Origin: CBCYMI01 sp965183855
GTDB taxonomy: Bacteria > Pseudomonadota > Alphaproteobacteria > Caulobacterales > Maricaulaceae
NCBI GenBank assembly: GCA_965183855.1
Contig: CBCYMI010000042.1
Span: forward strand, 1 to 64,000
Length of the DNA: 64,000 nt
Direction of reading: 5' to 3'
Position numbers and translations under genes: made by a program. How positions within the stretch are numbered: the stretch's first letter is position 1; each line of letters opens with the position of its first letter. Of this stretch, positions 18,225 through 27,979 are shown one piece after another. The notes below the pieces were generated by a model. It was given only the letters and a program-made list of their open reading frames with translations, had not been told where the DNA came from and did not search any database.

Positions 18225-21128
18225 ATGCGTATCTCTTTTTTTCTTCTGATAATGGTGTTTCTGTTTTCTGCCTGCCAAACAAAGCCTGAAAAAAAACAGA
18301 ACCTGAAAGATAAAAAATCAGAAACTTCTGCCATACAAGAAAAACAATCTATCACCTCTGCACATTTTGTTCATGATTATTCTGATCTAAAGCCTGATCC
18401 AAATATTCATTATGGTGTTTTAAAAAACGGTATGCGATATGCGATTATGCACAATGAAACTCCTAAAGAGACCGTTAATTTCAGATTAGCGTTCAATACA
18501 GGTGCTTATAATGAAAAAGAGGATCAAAATGGTCTGGCACATTTTCTTGAACACATGAACTTTAATGGTTCTAAAAAATATCCTGAAGGAGAAATGACTA
18601 AAGCTCTGGAAAGATTAGGATTAAGTTTTGGTGCACACAGTAATGCCTATACAAATACCTATGAAACCGTATATTTGCTAAGTTCTCCAGATGTTTCTGA
18701 AGAAAATATTAATTTGGTTTTAGATATTTTAAGAGAAACAACAGAATTTCTGACTTTAGATGAAAATGCAATTGATCGTGAGCGCTCTGTTGTACTTTCT
18801 GAATATAGCAGAATAAATCCAGTTAACGAAGATAAATACAAAACAAAAATGAAACTATTTCTTCCAAATACGCTTATGGAAAAAAGAATGGTGATTGGCG
18901 ATCCAGAGATTCTTAAAACAGCCACCAGAGAAAAATTTCTAGATTATTATCATAAATATTATACGCCAAAGCGAGCATTTCTGACAATTGTTGGAGATAT
19001 CAATATCAAAGAAATAGAGGAAAAAGTACAAACCCTGTTTTCAGGCTGGGAAGCTAAAACAGGCGAACATGAAGACCAAGATAGAGGAATGCCTGATATC
19101 CAAGACCAGGTTAATGCGTATAATTTTAGCCATAAAAATGTAGATGATGGCATTACATTAGGTTATATCAAGCCCTTTCAAAAACAAATTGATACACGAG
19201 CCCAAAGAAAAAAAGATCGTCTCTTTGAGATTGGTCTATCTATTTTAAGAAAACGCCTGACCAGATTAAGCAGACAAGACAATTCTCCTCTGGTTGATAT
19301 ATCTGCATGGCAGGATAAAACAAAAAATAAGATAGCAAACTTGATACAAATTTGGGTACGCTTTAATAAAGACGATCAATGGAAAACCAGTTTAAATCAA
19401 GTCGAACAGGAACTCAGAAAACTTATTGAGTATGGCATTTTGGAATCAGAACTTAAAGAAATTTTAGCTGATGATCGCACATGGTATAAGTCAAACGTGG
19501 AGGGACAAAAAACACGAAATAATAATACACTGGTTTCTGAAATTACCTATTGCTTTCTAAGTGATTGTGTATACACATCTCCAAAAGAAGACTTCGATAT
19601 TTTTGAAGAATTTGCAAATTCCGTCACAGTTGAAAAAGTAAATCAAGCAATTAAATCCGAAATGGAGTCTATAAAACCACAAATATTTGTTGTAACAAAG
19701 AAACCAATACAAGGGGGTGAAAATGCAATTCTTGAAGCCTATCATCAAAGTCTGAAAACAGAAATCAAACCACAAGAAGATAAAAAACTAGAGCAATTTG
19801 CATATCAAAATTTTGGAACAGAAAGCAAAATAGCTAACAAAACATACATTACTGATATGGATTTTTATCAGATAAGGTTCGAAAATGGTATTCTATTAAA
19901 TGTTAAAAAAACAGAGTTTAAAAAAGGATTTGTTTCTGTTAGAGTTCTGGTTGGAAAAGGAAAACTATCCATGCCAAAAACTCAGCCAGGTCTGAATATA
20001 CTTGCAAATTTAAGCCTGATAAAAGGGGGGCTTGGCAAACATAATTATGAAGACATAAAGCGAATTACTGCAGGACATTATGTAAATCCAGCTTTCTATG
20101 TTTATGATAGTTATACAAGTATGGATCACATCACAACGCCCAATGATCTAAAATTTCAATTACAACTTTTTGCTGCCTATTTGACTGATCCAGCCTTTAA
20201 TCAAAAATCCTATTCCGAGTTTATAAAATGGATTGAAGCAGAAAGAGGAGGCATCGATAAAAACCCTCTATATCTTGCTTTTTCTTATTATAGCACCCTC
20301 CTTTTTTCAAAAGACTCAAGAATGCATTTCCCAGATGCAGAGAATTTGAAAAAAAGAAATCTGGTTGAATTAAAAACCTGGTTCGATAAAGAAATTAAAA
20401 CAGCACCAATCGAAATCAGCATTGTAGGAGATGTTAAAATCGACCAAGCAATAAAATCCGTTGCATCAAGCTTTGGAAGCTTACCCAAAAGAGATCTTCC
20501 CTCCAGAATTATACAAAATGAAATACCAAAAAGAATCATTTCATCAAAAGATAAACATATCTATCATAAAGGAGCAAAAACAAACGCTTTTTATCTTGGA
20601 GTCTATCCTGTGGATCCAGAGCTCTATAATACTCCCCAAAAACAAAAAGTTGCAAACATCTTATCACAGATATTATCAAATAAAATGATTGATTTTGTCA
20701 GAGAAAAAAAAGGAAGTTATGTAGCAAATAGCTCTTCAAAAGTAAATCTGGATATTCCAGAAGCTTCATCTATAATCGGCTATTTTAATCTTAAACCTGA
20801 GCAAATAGAGGAATTTAAAAACTATATCCATGATTTAACGGAAGAAATAAAAGCAGGAAATATTAGTGAAGATGAGATCAAAAGAGCAAAAGAACCGATT
20901 ATTAAGGACATTTCTGCTCATAGACAAAATAATCAATACTGGCTCAATCAAATCTCTCGATCACAAACCTATCCAGAAAGATTAAATCAAGATAGAGAAT
21001 ATAAAAAAGAGAAATATAATCAAGTCACAAAAGCAGAACTTATCGATCTAGCACAGAAAATTTTTATCCCAGAAAATTATCTGACTATTATTACAGAACC
21101 TGATCAGAAAACGGTTCAAAGTGATTAA
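18225..21128 (+). CDS. M16-family zinc metallopeptidase, lipoprotein (pitrilysin/PqqL-like)
   Basis: 967 residues. The N-terminus MRISFFLLIMVFLFSACQTK is a lipoprotein signal with lipobox FSAC, so the protein is probably anchored in the envelope and faces the periplasm. The inverted zinc motif HFLEH at about residue 106 and the downstream ENAIDRERSVVLSE Glu region identify a catalytic M16 N-terminal domain. A second, inactive M16-like domain occupies the C-terminal half (MDHITTPNDLKFQLQLFAAY and the IVGDVKID strand), as in PqqL and pitrilysin, where the two halves clamp the peptide substrate. The ATG follows AAGGGAG at a rather long spacing. It stands alone: 254 bases after the adhesin fragment and before the IS remnants. 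A role in peptide turnover is inferred. Confidence 0.88.
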   Translation: MRISFFLLIMVFLFSACQTKPEKKQNLKDKKSETSAIQEKQSITSAHFVHDYSDLKPDPNIHYGVLKNGMRYAIMHNETPKETVNFRLAFNTGAYNEKEDQNGLAHFLEHMNFNGSKKYPEGEMTKALERLGLSFGAHSNAYTNTYETVYLLSSPDVSEENINLVLDILRETTEFLTLDENAIDRERSVVLSEYSRINPVNEDKYKTKMKLFLPNTLMEKRMVIGDPEILKTATREKFLDYYHKYYTPKRAFLTIVGDINIKEIEEKVQTLFSGWEAKTGEHEDQDRGMPDIQDQVNAYNFSHKNVDDGITLGYIKPFQKQIDTRAQRKKDRLFEIGLSILRKRLTRLSRQDNSPLVDISAWQDKTKNKIANLIQIWVRFNKDDQWKTSLNQVEQELRKLIEYGILESELKEILADDRTWYKSNVEGQKTRNNNTLVSEITYCFLSDCVYTSPKEDFDIFEEFANSVTVEKVNQAIKSEMESIKPQIFVVTKKPIQGGENAILEAYHQSLKTEIKPQEDKKLEQFAYQNFGTESKIANKTYITDMDFYQIRFENGILLNVKKTEFKKGFVSVRVLVGKGKLSMPKTQPGLNILANLSLIKGGLGKHNYEDIKRITAGHYVNPAFYVYDSYTSMDHITTPNDLKFQLQLFAAYLTDPAFNQKSYSEFIKWIEAERGGIDKNPLYLAFSYYSTLLFSKDSRMHFPDAENLKKRNLVELKTWFDKEIKTAPIEISIVGDVKIDQAIKSVASSFGSLPKRDLPSRIIQNEIPKRIISSKDKHIYHKGAKTNAFYLGVYPVDPELYNTPQKQKVANILSQILSNKMIDFVREKKGSYVANSSSKVNLDIPEASSIIGYFNLKPEQIEEFKNYIHDLTEEIKAGNISEDEIKRAKEPIIKDISAHRQNNQYWLNQISRSQTYPERLNQDREYKKEKYNQVTKAELIDLAQKIFIPENYLTIITEPDQKTVQSD

Positions 21129-21212
21129 GATAGGAGTGGGTTCGTTCAGAATATCAAGAATTAACCCCAGTCTATGCTTTTTAATATGCTCTTAAAATAA
21201 AATATTTAATTA

Positions 21213-22030
21213 GGCTCTGTTCCATTTGGTCAATTGATATATTTACTGACCTGTCATTTTATTGGTTTCAAGTGCGGTTTTGGTTTTGTAGTATTAAAGT
21301 ATTACTTACATTCCTTCAAAAATACCCCAAATTCTCTTTGAGGAAACCTTTAGGTTTTGCTCTTGTGGCGTTTGCTCTGGTTCCAAAAATTCTCAATCGC
21401 ATTCATGTAATTTATACTTTTCTGCAAACAGTCTTAAAGAGATGGTATAAAACGCGCTTAAAACCGCTCACATCAAACGCATTATGACCACGCCAAAACA
21501 ATTTCCCCGTATAAACAAACAATGCGATCCCAGATCACCTTGCGTTTAATAATGGGCATGAATAATGCCTAACTGAAGGCATTATCATAGACCATCTTCG
21601 TATACCCCCTTATACCTCCGAGCTTTAGCAAACTCAAACACCCTCCTTTCTTCCCGCACCTCTCCAAAGCCGAGTTTTGCGAATACCCTCAAGCACCTCT
21701 CATCAACTTCAATCTCTCCACCGAAACCTTTATGAGATTCTGGTTCTATTTGACATGATGAATATAACCTTTAGAATATAACCTAAGACATCAGGGTATA
21801 AGACAATCATTTCGCAAAATCGTTGAAAGGAATAGATTGATATCTTACGATTTACACCGATCAGTTTGCTCACACAAGGTGCGTCATACCCACAATAAAC
21901 TATTCTATCAGCTTATCTTGTTTCTCTTTGCTTAAAATCTCTCCTTTCTCATTCTTCCCAAATAACAAGTCTCGGTTATCCAGACAGTCTTTTTAATTAT
22001 TATTCAGGGTTGGTCTAGATAAGGTAAGTT
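21213..22030 (-). mobile_element. degenerate IS1595-type insertion sequence, copy A
   Basis: A worn element whose transposase reads on the minus strand. The end at 21213 has GGCTCTGTTCC, a typical terminal repeat of this IS group, and its outer ~75 bp recur in complement at 58888-58956. The other boundary is uncertain because a second copy adjoins it at about 22.03 kb. Confidence 0.7.
21235..21970 (-). pseudogene. IS1595-family (ISXO2/IS1016-like) transposase, copy A, multiple frameshifts
   Basis: Conceptual translation of the complement, moving between frames, gives ordered transposase pieces: LSKEKQDKLIE, then IGVNRK followed by an FFxRxxEMI helix, GEIEVDE (around 21710), LLKRGGKVYTKM-like, FWRGHNAF, and finally MNAIENFWNQSKRHK, LKEN and FLKEC near 21300. 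These match the order in DDE transposases of the IS1595 family, including the first catalytic Asp region (EVDE) and the ENFWNQ block. Several stops and frameshifts make it inactive. Confidence 0.72.
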
Positions 22031-22966
22031 GCTTTCTTTTTTACTTTTTGAGCATATTAATTTGTGCATTTGGATTTCCGAAGCAAACCCTAAATTTTCC
22101 TTCTTTTAAGAATAAGTGAAAGGCTTCTTTTAAAACACCATTATATTTGCGCAAATGACGTTTTGCCTGATTTAAGAACTTCTCAATCTCATTAAGATGA
22201 TATTAAATACCGTATTGATATGACTTTTCTTATCAGCAAGCCGTTGACTATGATTGATCCGACAATGATAAAATGCCAACGCGTCCAAATACTTCATATG
22301 CTCACGCGCTTACTCGTATACACAAAACTCCAGCAGCAAGCCCTTTATCTTTTTAATAATAAGAATAGCGTGTATCTCTAAAAGCATTTACAATCATTTT
22401 TGTATAGATCTTTTCTTCACCTTTTAACAAGTTAAAGATAGTATTTCTTAATAGAATAATGCCTCCTCCCTGTATAGATATTTTTCCTACGTTTTACCAA
22501 GCCAAAGAAAAGACAGCCCAGTTTCCCTGCCTCCTTCTGCCAGGATTTCCTTTGCGAGGTCTATCAAAGTAAGATTTATCTCCCTCTATCTCACCAGAAA
22601 TAGAGTTTTTACCTTTAAATTCAAAAGCTATCATTTCTCTAGTTTTATGGTAAAAAACATATCCGAGTGACGGTTTGTTCTTGCCAAACCACATACTGCT
22701 TTCGCTGTTATACCAACGATAAACAGTTCGACCAAGCTTGGTTATAAACACTTCATTTACAACACCTTTTTGTCATACGATCAATCTAACATTCCTAGAT
22801 GATCTAGATTAGCTCTTATTATATTTGCTCAATATATTTTATTTTAAGAGCACATTTAAAGTAATCTATGATGCTTTGTGTAGTTAAAGTTTTAAGACAA
22901 ACGTCATATTAAAGCGTCTGTATAAGAGATAAAAACTCAAAGACTGGAATCTCCGAACAGAGCTAA
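22030..22966 (-). mobile_element. degenerate IS1595-type insertion sequence, copy B
   Basis: Second worn element in tandem with copy A and in the same orientation. GAACAGAGC at 22958-22966 is the complement of the GGCTCTGTTC end at 21213 except for its outermost bases, and is taken as the outer terminal repeat. The inner boundary is approximate. Confidence 0.6.
22075..22751 (-). pseudogene. IS1595-family transposase, copy B, frameshifted
   Basis: The best-preserved piece, 22494-22751 on the minus strand, reads NKPSLGYVFYHKTREMIAFE, then ISGEIEGDKSYFD and RKGNPGRRRQGNWAVFSL. ISXO2-like transposases have GEVEVDESYFGG, RKGKRGRGAAGK and VAVFGL here, so the catalytic DES is altered to DKS. Downstream pieces in shifted frames include FYHCRINHSQRLADKKSHIN, matching the family RINHS..ADxxNHINGIENFW block. 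The gene is disabled by stops and frameshifts. The sequence differs clearly from copy A, so these are separate insertions, not a recent duplicate. Confidence 0.75.
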
Positions 22967-24060
22967 GATAGCAAATAAATTTTATTTTCTTAAGGATATC
23001 CTTTGAAAAAAACACTGATGTTTAAAAAAAATCCAGAACAATATTTTGATCTATCCTCTTTTAAAAGATATAGTCTTTAAATAGAGTCACGTTTAGAAGC
23101 ATCCAACAAAAGCTGCAAAATGTTTGTTTAGCTTTGAATTAAATATTTATTAGGCACAAATATGTTCTGTTTATTTCAATGCCCCTTCTTAATAACATAT
23201 TTATTTGTTAAAACATTTAAAAGAATCAAGCATGTTTTGATAAAGCCATGCATTAAATAATATGAAAATAATCTATAAATTTAAGAGCCTAAATAGATAT
23301 CATGCTTATAATAATTTTTAGGTATATTTGGGTGTTTTATTTTACAAGGAATTCTGATTATAGCTCATCATTTTTTCTTTAAAAAAAATGATTCGAATAA
23401 ATGATTCGTTTCTTGATCAAAATTCAAACCATTTGTATAAAAAACAGAATTTACTAACAAGTATCTATTATTTATTTTTGATAAAGAAAATAAATTTATT
23501 TTAAAAAGAGTCTAATAATAATAGACAATAAACTTTTTCATAAAACGCCCAATTATATCCAAAAATCTAGTCAGGTTAAATTAGATAAAGAATAATGATT
23601 GACCTATTTATATTCTGATCTATCTATTTATAAACTCAAGATTGAACAACCAAAAAGTTGAAAGTTTATAGTTTGATAAAACGTATTTTTTATCAAAAAC
23701 TTCCGTAAAATCATTGTGTTATAGAAATACATATTTATGTATACGCCTTCTAAAGAAATAAAATTAAATAAGCCTCGATTTAAAATAATTATTTTATTCT
23801 TTTTTTTAAACTCCAAGCCCTACAAGAAATATAAAATATATGAACGTTTATTTTTTGCTCATTTCAACTATTATTATTTAATTATAAAGAAATTAGAATA
23901 GGTTTTTAATTAAAGAAAAATATCATCAAAATTATGTGATCTGTACAGAGTTTTCACATAAATTATTAAATTAACACTTGCAAATTCTGAGAATAATAGC
24001 AGAAATAGATTTCAGAAATGTATACATTTTGCTTTTGAATAAAAGAATAAGAGGTAAAAT
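22967..24060. other. gene-free interval upstream of the HU gene
   Basis: About 1.1 kb of very AT-rich DNA between the IS remnants and the HU gene. I find no RNA gene, no supported reading frame and no clear repeat. AGAGG at about 24050 is the HU ribosome site. Confidence 0.5.
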
Positions 24061-24327
24061 ATGAATAAAGCTGAATTAATTAGTGCAGTTGCTTCTAAAG
24101 CTGGGATCAGTAAAGAGGCAGCCAATAAGGATATTGAAGGATATACAGAAGCGATTGTCAGCGCTGTTAGAAAAGGAGATATGGCAACCATTAAAGATTT
24201 TGGAACATATTATAGAAAAGAACAAAAAGAACGCGCTGGTCATAATCCTGCAACAGGAGAGAAAATTACAATTTCAGCAAGAAATTCTCTGGCTTTTAGA
24301 CCCGCAACCAGCTTGAAAACATTATAA
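24061..24327 (+). CDS. HU-family DNA-binding protein
   Basis: 88 residues, the normal HU/IHF length. It begins MNKAELISAVASKAGISKE, the typical HU dimerisation helices, followed by GDMATIKDFGTYYRKEQKER and the arm region with the Asn-Pro-Ala-Thr-Gly that inserts into the DNA minor groove. It ends with FRPATSLKTL, again standard. It is a basic nucleoid protein that bends and compacts DNA as a dimer. It stands alone between two gene-free regions and is followed 23 bases later by a long inverted repeat that may end its transcript. Whether it is HupA, HupB or a paralogue cannot be told from the sequence. Confidence 0.95.
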   Translation: MNKAELISAVASKAGISKEAANKDIEGYTEAIVSAVRKGDMATIKDFGTYYRKEQKERAGHNPATGEKITISARNSLAFRPATSLKTL

Positions 24328-24350
24328 TATAATTGCTATATTAGACTAAA

Positions 24351-24439
24351 AGCAAATATATCACCCTTATGAACCAAAAACTTTCTGAGTGTACATTTAT
24401 ATGAAATCAGAAAAGGAATTTAAGGGTGATATATTTGCT
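24351..24439. repeat. perfect 19-bp inverted repeat enclosing 51 bases
   Basis: Left arm AGCAAATATATCACCCTTA (24351-24369) and right arm TAAGGGTGATATATTTGCT (24421-24439) are exact reverse complements. The total is 89 bp. There is no T-run after the right arm. It could be a long hairpin acting on the 3' end of HU mRNA, a miniature inverted-repeat element, or a pair of old IS ends. Confidence 0.85.
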
Positions 24440-25515
24440 CTAAACTTATTAACTCTACTGACATTAATTCCCTTTTCTGATATTAACTCATGCTTTACTT
24501 TATTCCAATTAAATACAGTATAAACAACCTTTCTTCATGCCACTTTATTGATATGAAATTTAGAACTTCTTCCCAAGAAATCAATCAAGAATAACCAGAA
24601 AAATCTGGTATTTCTATCTAGATAAAAAGAGTAAAAAAGATCAATCATGGATTGATCATAGGCATGATAAATATTTTTCTTAAATCTATGTTTGCAAAAC
24701 GCTATCAAAAAACCATACCATTAAGAATATCCATATGATACCCTCCTCTTTCTTATGTATAATCTTCTCAACTTAATTTGATAGATCCGTTATAATTAAT
24801 GTGGTTATAAGCATGTGGATGATACATGATATGAGCTTTATTTACATAACCATAAGAGCCAAACTTAACTAACTCCAAAACGAATATCAGACTAAATCCT
24901 GTAGATTTACAGTTTGATGAAAAACACCAATTCCTTAGAAGGACTGATGATGATAGCAATCTCAATTCTTATTGATTTTTTCTTTTTATACCCGATTTGC
25001 TAATCTTTCTTCAAAAGATTTTATCATCACACCCATCACTTAATCTTTTAGAATAAGAATTTTCCTCTGATAACTATACCCCCCAGATTCAAATCTTGCT
25101 TTTATATCAACAAAATTTTAATGTAAACAAGCTCAATATCTCTATAAATTTTAAAGCATGCGCTTTCTGATCTTTCACGATATAAACGATCATACCAAAC
25201 AGCTATGGAAATTCATATCATAAATTGATTCTTCATCTCATAAGGCAAAGCAGTCAGAGGTTTTAGATCGAGAAACTTGCTCTATTGAAACGAAATTGAT
25301 AAAATTAGAGATTACACTCTGTTTTGATAGAGAACACTATCCGCCTGTATAAAAATCATTCAACTTCTTGTTTTTCTAAATGAAAATATCAAGTATGGTT
25401 TTTTCTTCTCGTAAGCTAAGTGCACTCTCATTCACTTAAATTTATCCAGCTTTATCATTTTCAAAACACCTTCTGAAAACATTGCCAAATTTTATTTAAA
25501 ATTTTACTTGCTTTT
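24440..25515. other. gene-free interval before the iron operon
   Basis: More than 1 kb without a supported gene. The minus strand shows short open pieces interrupted by stops (for example around 24480-24960) that may be a dead gene, but I could not name a family. The interval ends at the Fur box. Confidence 0.45.
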
Positions 25516-25534
25516 GATTATGATTATCATTAAC
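25516..25534. promoter_or_regulatory. Fur box upstream of the iron operon
   Basis: GATTATGATTATCATTAAC agrees with the 19-bp E. coli consensus GATAATGATAATCATTATC at 16 positions. It lies 76 bases before the first gene of the 25610-29612 operon. Fur with Fe(II) would repress the operon when iron is plentiful. In many alphaproteobacteria Fur has partly changed its role (Mur, RirA), so the regulator is inferred. Confidence 0.72.
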
Positions 25535-25609
25535 AATAATGCTCACCGTGCTTTTACCAAATTATTTGAAGAATATTAATAAGAAAACTAAAATTTAAGG
25601 GTTGCAATT

Positions 25610-26581
25610 ATGAATTTTTATCAAAGATTAATCCCTGCCAAACTTATAGCAATTATAGCTCTCATTTTAATTGGTCAACATACTGCAAGCTTTGCAGAAG
25701 AAAACTTATGGATTTATACACGCGGAACAGACACTCGCCCCAAAGGAAGTTATGAATTTAAACTATCAATGATTTCCAGAATTGGAAAATCATCTGGTCA
25801 TTACCGTTTCGATGATATTCGACCTGAGATAGAATATGGCATTACAAATCGATTAACCCTTGGTGCAGAGATTCTGTTATTTAACCATGATTATAAAATA
25901 AATGATCCTGATTTAAATCCAATGTATGAAACACAAGCAAATCATGGTGGCTCATTTAAAAAACTACAATATGCAGGTTTTGAAATTTTTGCTAAGTATA
26001 ATATTTTAAGCCCTTATAAAGATTATTTTGGCTTATCCGTATATGCTGCTTATGAATATCGTGGAAAATACCGTCTGGATGGTTCTGATATTGACCAAGA
26101 TTCTTATGTGCTATCAGCCCTGCTACAAAAGAATTTTTACGATGATAAATTAACCCTTGCTGCAAATTTAAAGACCGAATTTGAATATCGCAAATCTCCT
26201 GGCATATTAGAAGAAGAATTTGCACTTGATTTTAGTACAGGAGCATCTTATCGCTTTGCTCCCAAGCATTTTCTTGGTATAGAATTTCGGCATCAATCAG
26301 ATTATTTAAGCCCCTATAATACCGAAACGCAATCCTATGAAGAGCCTTCTTTGACTCCAACAAACTTCAATCTTGTTAATTTCCGTATTGGAACTCAGCA
26401 TCAAAATGGAAATTATTTGGGATTAACCTATCATTATGCTGAACAAAAATGGTGGGTGACAACAGGTGTTTTATTTCAGATTTTTGGTGGAGGCTCTCAA
26501 TTTGCCTATGTTAAGGATCATAAAAATTATGATGAACATGAAACCGTACATATTGGCCTGATCTTTGGATATAATTTCTAG
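25610..26581 (+). CDS. outer-membrane beta-barrel protein, first gene of the putative iron operon
   Basis: 323 residues. A signal peptide ends at about residue 30 (HTASFA before EENLW). The mature part alternates hydrophobic and polar residues, with many aromatic residues near the ends of likely strands (YEFKLSMISRIG, IEYGITNRLTLGAEILLF, LGLTYHYAEQKWWVTTGVLF), and ends in GLIFGYNF; a terminal Phe is the usual signal for barrel insertion. The opening LWIYTRGTDTRPKGSYEF resembles a family of uncharacterised proteobacterial barrels (DUF6662-like); that name is from memory and unverified. It is the first gene after the Fur box, 28 bases before the FMN-binding protein gene. A role in passing iron or a reductant through the outer membrane is inferred. 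Confidence 0.75.
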   Translation: MNFYQRLIPAKLIAIIALILIGQHTASFAEENLWIYTRGTDTRPKGSYEFKLSMISRIGKSSGHYRFDDIRPEIEYGITNRLTLGAEILLFNHDYKINDPDLNPMYETQANHGGSFKKLQYAGFEIFAKYNILSPYKDYFGLSVYAAYEYRGKYRLDGSDIDQDSYVLSALLQKNFYDDKLTLAANLKTEFEYRKSPGILEEEFALDFSTGASYRFAPKHFLGIEFRHQSDYLSPYNTETQSYEEPSLTPTNFNLVNFRIGTQHQNGNYLGLTYHYAEQKWWVTTGVLFQIFGGGSQFAYVKDHKNYDEHETVHIGLIFGYNF

Positions 26582-26609
26582 TTAAAAAAATTAAGGTTTG
26601 GAATGAATT

Positions 26610-27188
26610 ATGTCAAAAAAAACAAACATAGCGTTTATTTCAAAAGCAATTAATACAAATCGTAGGACTTTGCTTTTTGGATTATGTCTCTCAGTATTCT
26701 TTCCTGCTCGTTTTGCCTATAGTGAGGTTTTTCTATCTCCAAAACAAGCAAAACAGATATTATGGTCAAATCATGCTTTAAAAAAAATTGAAATACATCT
26801 TACTGACAAACAAGCAAAATCAATATCAAAAGCATCTAAAAGCATTGTTCGAAATAAAAAACTACATGTTTGGAGAACAGATCAAAATGGTTGGTTTATA
26901 TTAGATCAAGTCATTGGAAAACATGAAAACATAGATATCGCTGTTGCCCTTAATCCAAATGGTTCTGTAAAAGGAATTGAAGTTTTAACCTATCGAGAAA
27001 CCTATGGTGATGCCGTTCGCCATCAAAAATGGCTTTCTCAATTTACAGGAAAAAAATATACAGAACATCTAAAACTAAACAAACAAATTAAAAATATTTC
27101 AGGGGCAACACTTTCCTGTCGTCATATTACGGACGGTATCAACAGACTAACACATACATGGCAACAGGTCTTACAACATGTTCAGTAA
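26610..27188 (+). CDS. FMN-binding domain protein, exported, predicted covalent flavoprotein
   Basis: 192 residues. The N-terminus carries NRRTLLFGLCLSVFF followed by a cleavage-like FAYS, which resembles a Tat signal (twin Arg then hydrophobic), so it is probably exported. The FMN-binding domain fills the rest; its C-terminal part contains SGATLS at residues 164-169, the flavinylation motif in which Thr167 would receive FMN by a phosphoester bond. ApbE, which makes that bond, is encoded next and overlaps by 11 bases. Such small flavoproteins carry electrons in periplasmic or extracellular reductases. With a Fur box and PepSY gene in the operon, a ferric reductase role is inferred. Confidence 0.82.
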   Translation: MSKKTNIAFISKAINTNRRTLLFGLCLSVFFPARFAYSEVFLSPKQAKQILWSNHALKKIEIHLTDKQAKSISKASKSIVRNKKLHVWRTDQNGWFILDQVIGKHENIDIAVALNPNGSVKGIEVLTYRETYGDAVRHQKWLSQFTGKKYTEHLKLNKQIKNISGATLSCRHITDGINRLTHTWQQVLQHVQ

Positions 27189-27975
27189 CGTATTGAATCA
27201 ATACCAGTTTATTAAACGGCGTAAATTTTTACTTGGAACCTATGTAGATATTACACTTAAATCAAAAAGAAACGCCTGTTCCGAATCAAGATTGTTACAC
27301 TTAAGCCAATATGCCTATCAGAAAATAGCTGATATCGAACAGGAAATGAATTTTTATAACAAAACCAGCCTATTATCCTATATTAATTTAAATGCGCATA
27401 AAACGGTCATTCCTTTATCTGCTCATTTAAACATAGTTTTGCAGTGTGCAAAAAAGCTTTACCATCAAACACAAGGATTATTTGATGTTTCAAACGGTAA
27501 TTTTAATCATGTTCTAATAAAAAATATGAGCATTCAATATCAAAAACCTTTAAAGATTAATTTAAATGGAATAGCCAAGGGATTTGCAGTTGATCAGGCA
27601 TTTGAATTTCTAAAAAGGCATTCAGACCTGTCAAGTATTAGTGTTAATGCAGGAGGAGATCTTCGAACAACAGAGCCGTATGTTTTAATCAAAGACGCAA
27701 AACGAAATCAAGTTTGTGTCTTGAAAAATAAAAAGGAAGCAATTGCAACTTCAGGAAATTGTTATACAGACAAAAATATTGTTAACCCGTTAACAAAAGC
27801 CAATATCAAGCTTGCAACTCCTGTCAGCATCCTCGCTGATAAATGTATGATTGCAGATGCATTAACAAAACCTGTCGCAATTCATCCAGAGAACTTCCAT
27901 AATATTTTAAATTATTACGGAGCTCAATTATTTATACAACCTATCTCTTCTTTCTCTCCTTCATTTTTGGATTAA
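27178..27975 (+). CDS. apbE: ApbE family FAD:protein FMN transferase
   Basis: 265 residues. ApbE transfers FMN from FAD to a Thr/Ser of exported flavoproteins. Family features in order: KFLLGTYVDITL at the start of the domain, QGLFDVSNGNFNHV, INLNGIAKGFAVDQ, VNAGGDLRT, then IATSGNCYTDKNIVNPLTK, equivalent to the ApbE DPxTG region, and CMIADALTK, which supplies Mg ligands. It is shorter than typical ApbE (about 330) and has no obvious signal peptide or lipobox: the frame opens MFSNVLNQYQFIKRRKFLLG. It could act in the cytosol on the flavoprotein before Tat export. The start overlaps the FMN-binding gene, its evident substrate. Confidence 0.88.
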   Translation: MFSNVLNQYQFIKRRKFLLGTYVDITLKSKRNACSESRLLHLSQYAYQKIADIEQEMNFYNKTSLLSYINLNAHKTVIPLSAHLNIVLQCAKKLYHQTQGLFDVSNGNFNHVLIKNMSIQYQKPLKINLNGIAKGFAVDQAFEFLKRHSDLSSISVNAGGDLRTTEPYVLIKDAKRNQVCVLKNKKEAIATSGNCYTDKNIVNPLTKANIKLATPVSILADKCMIADALTKPVAIHPENFHNILNYYGAQLFIQPISSFSPSFLD

Positions 27976-27979
27976 CGTG

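Noticed and set aside
24768..24965. 65-codon minus-strand frame before the iron operon
   Set aside because: No start signal, stops on both sides in related frames, and no family; cannot be told from chance.
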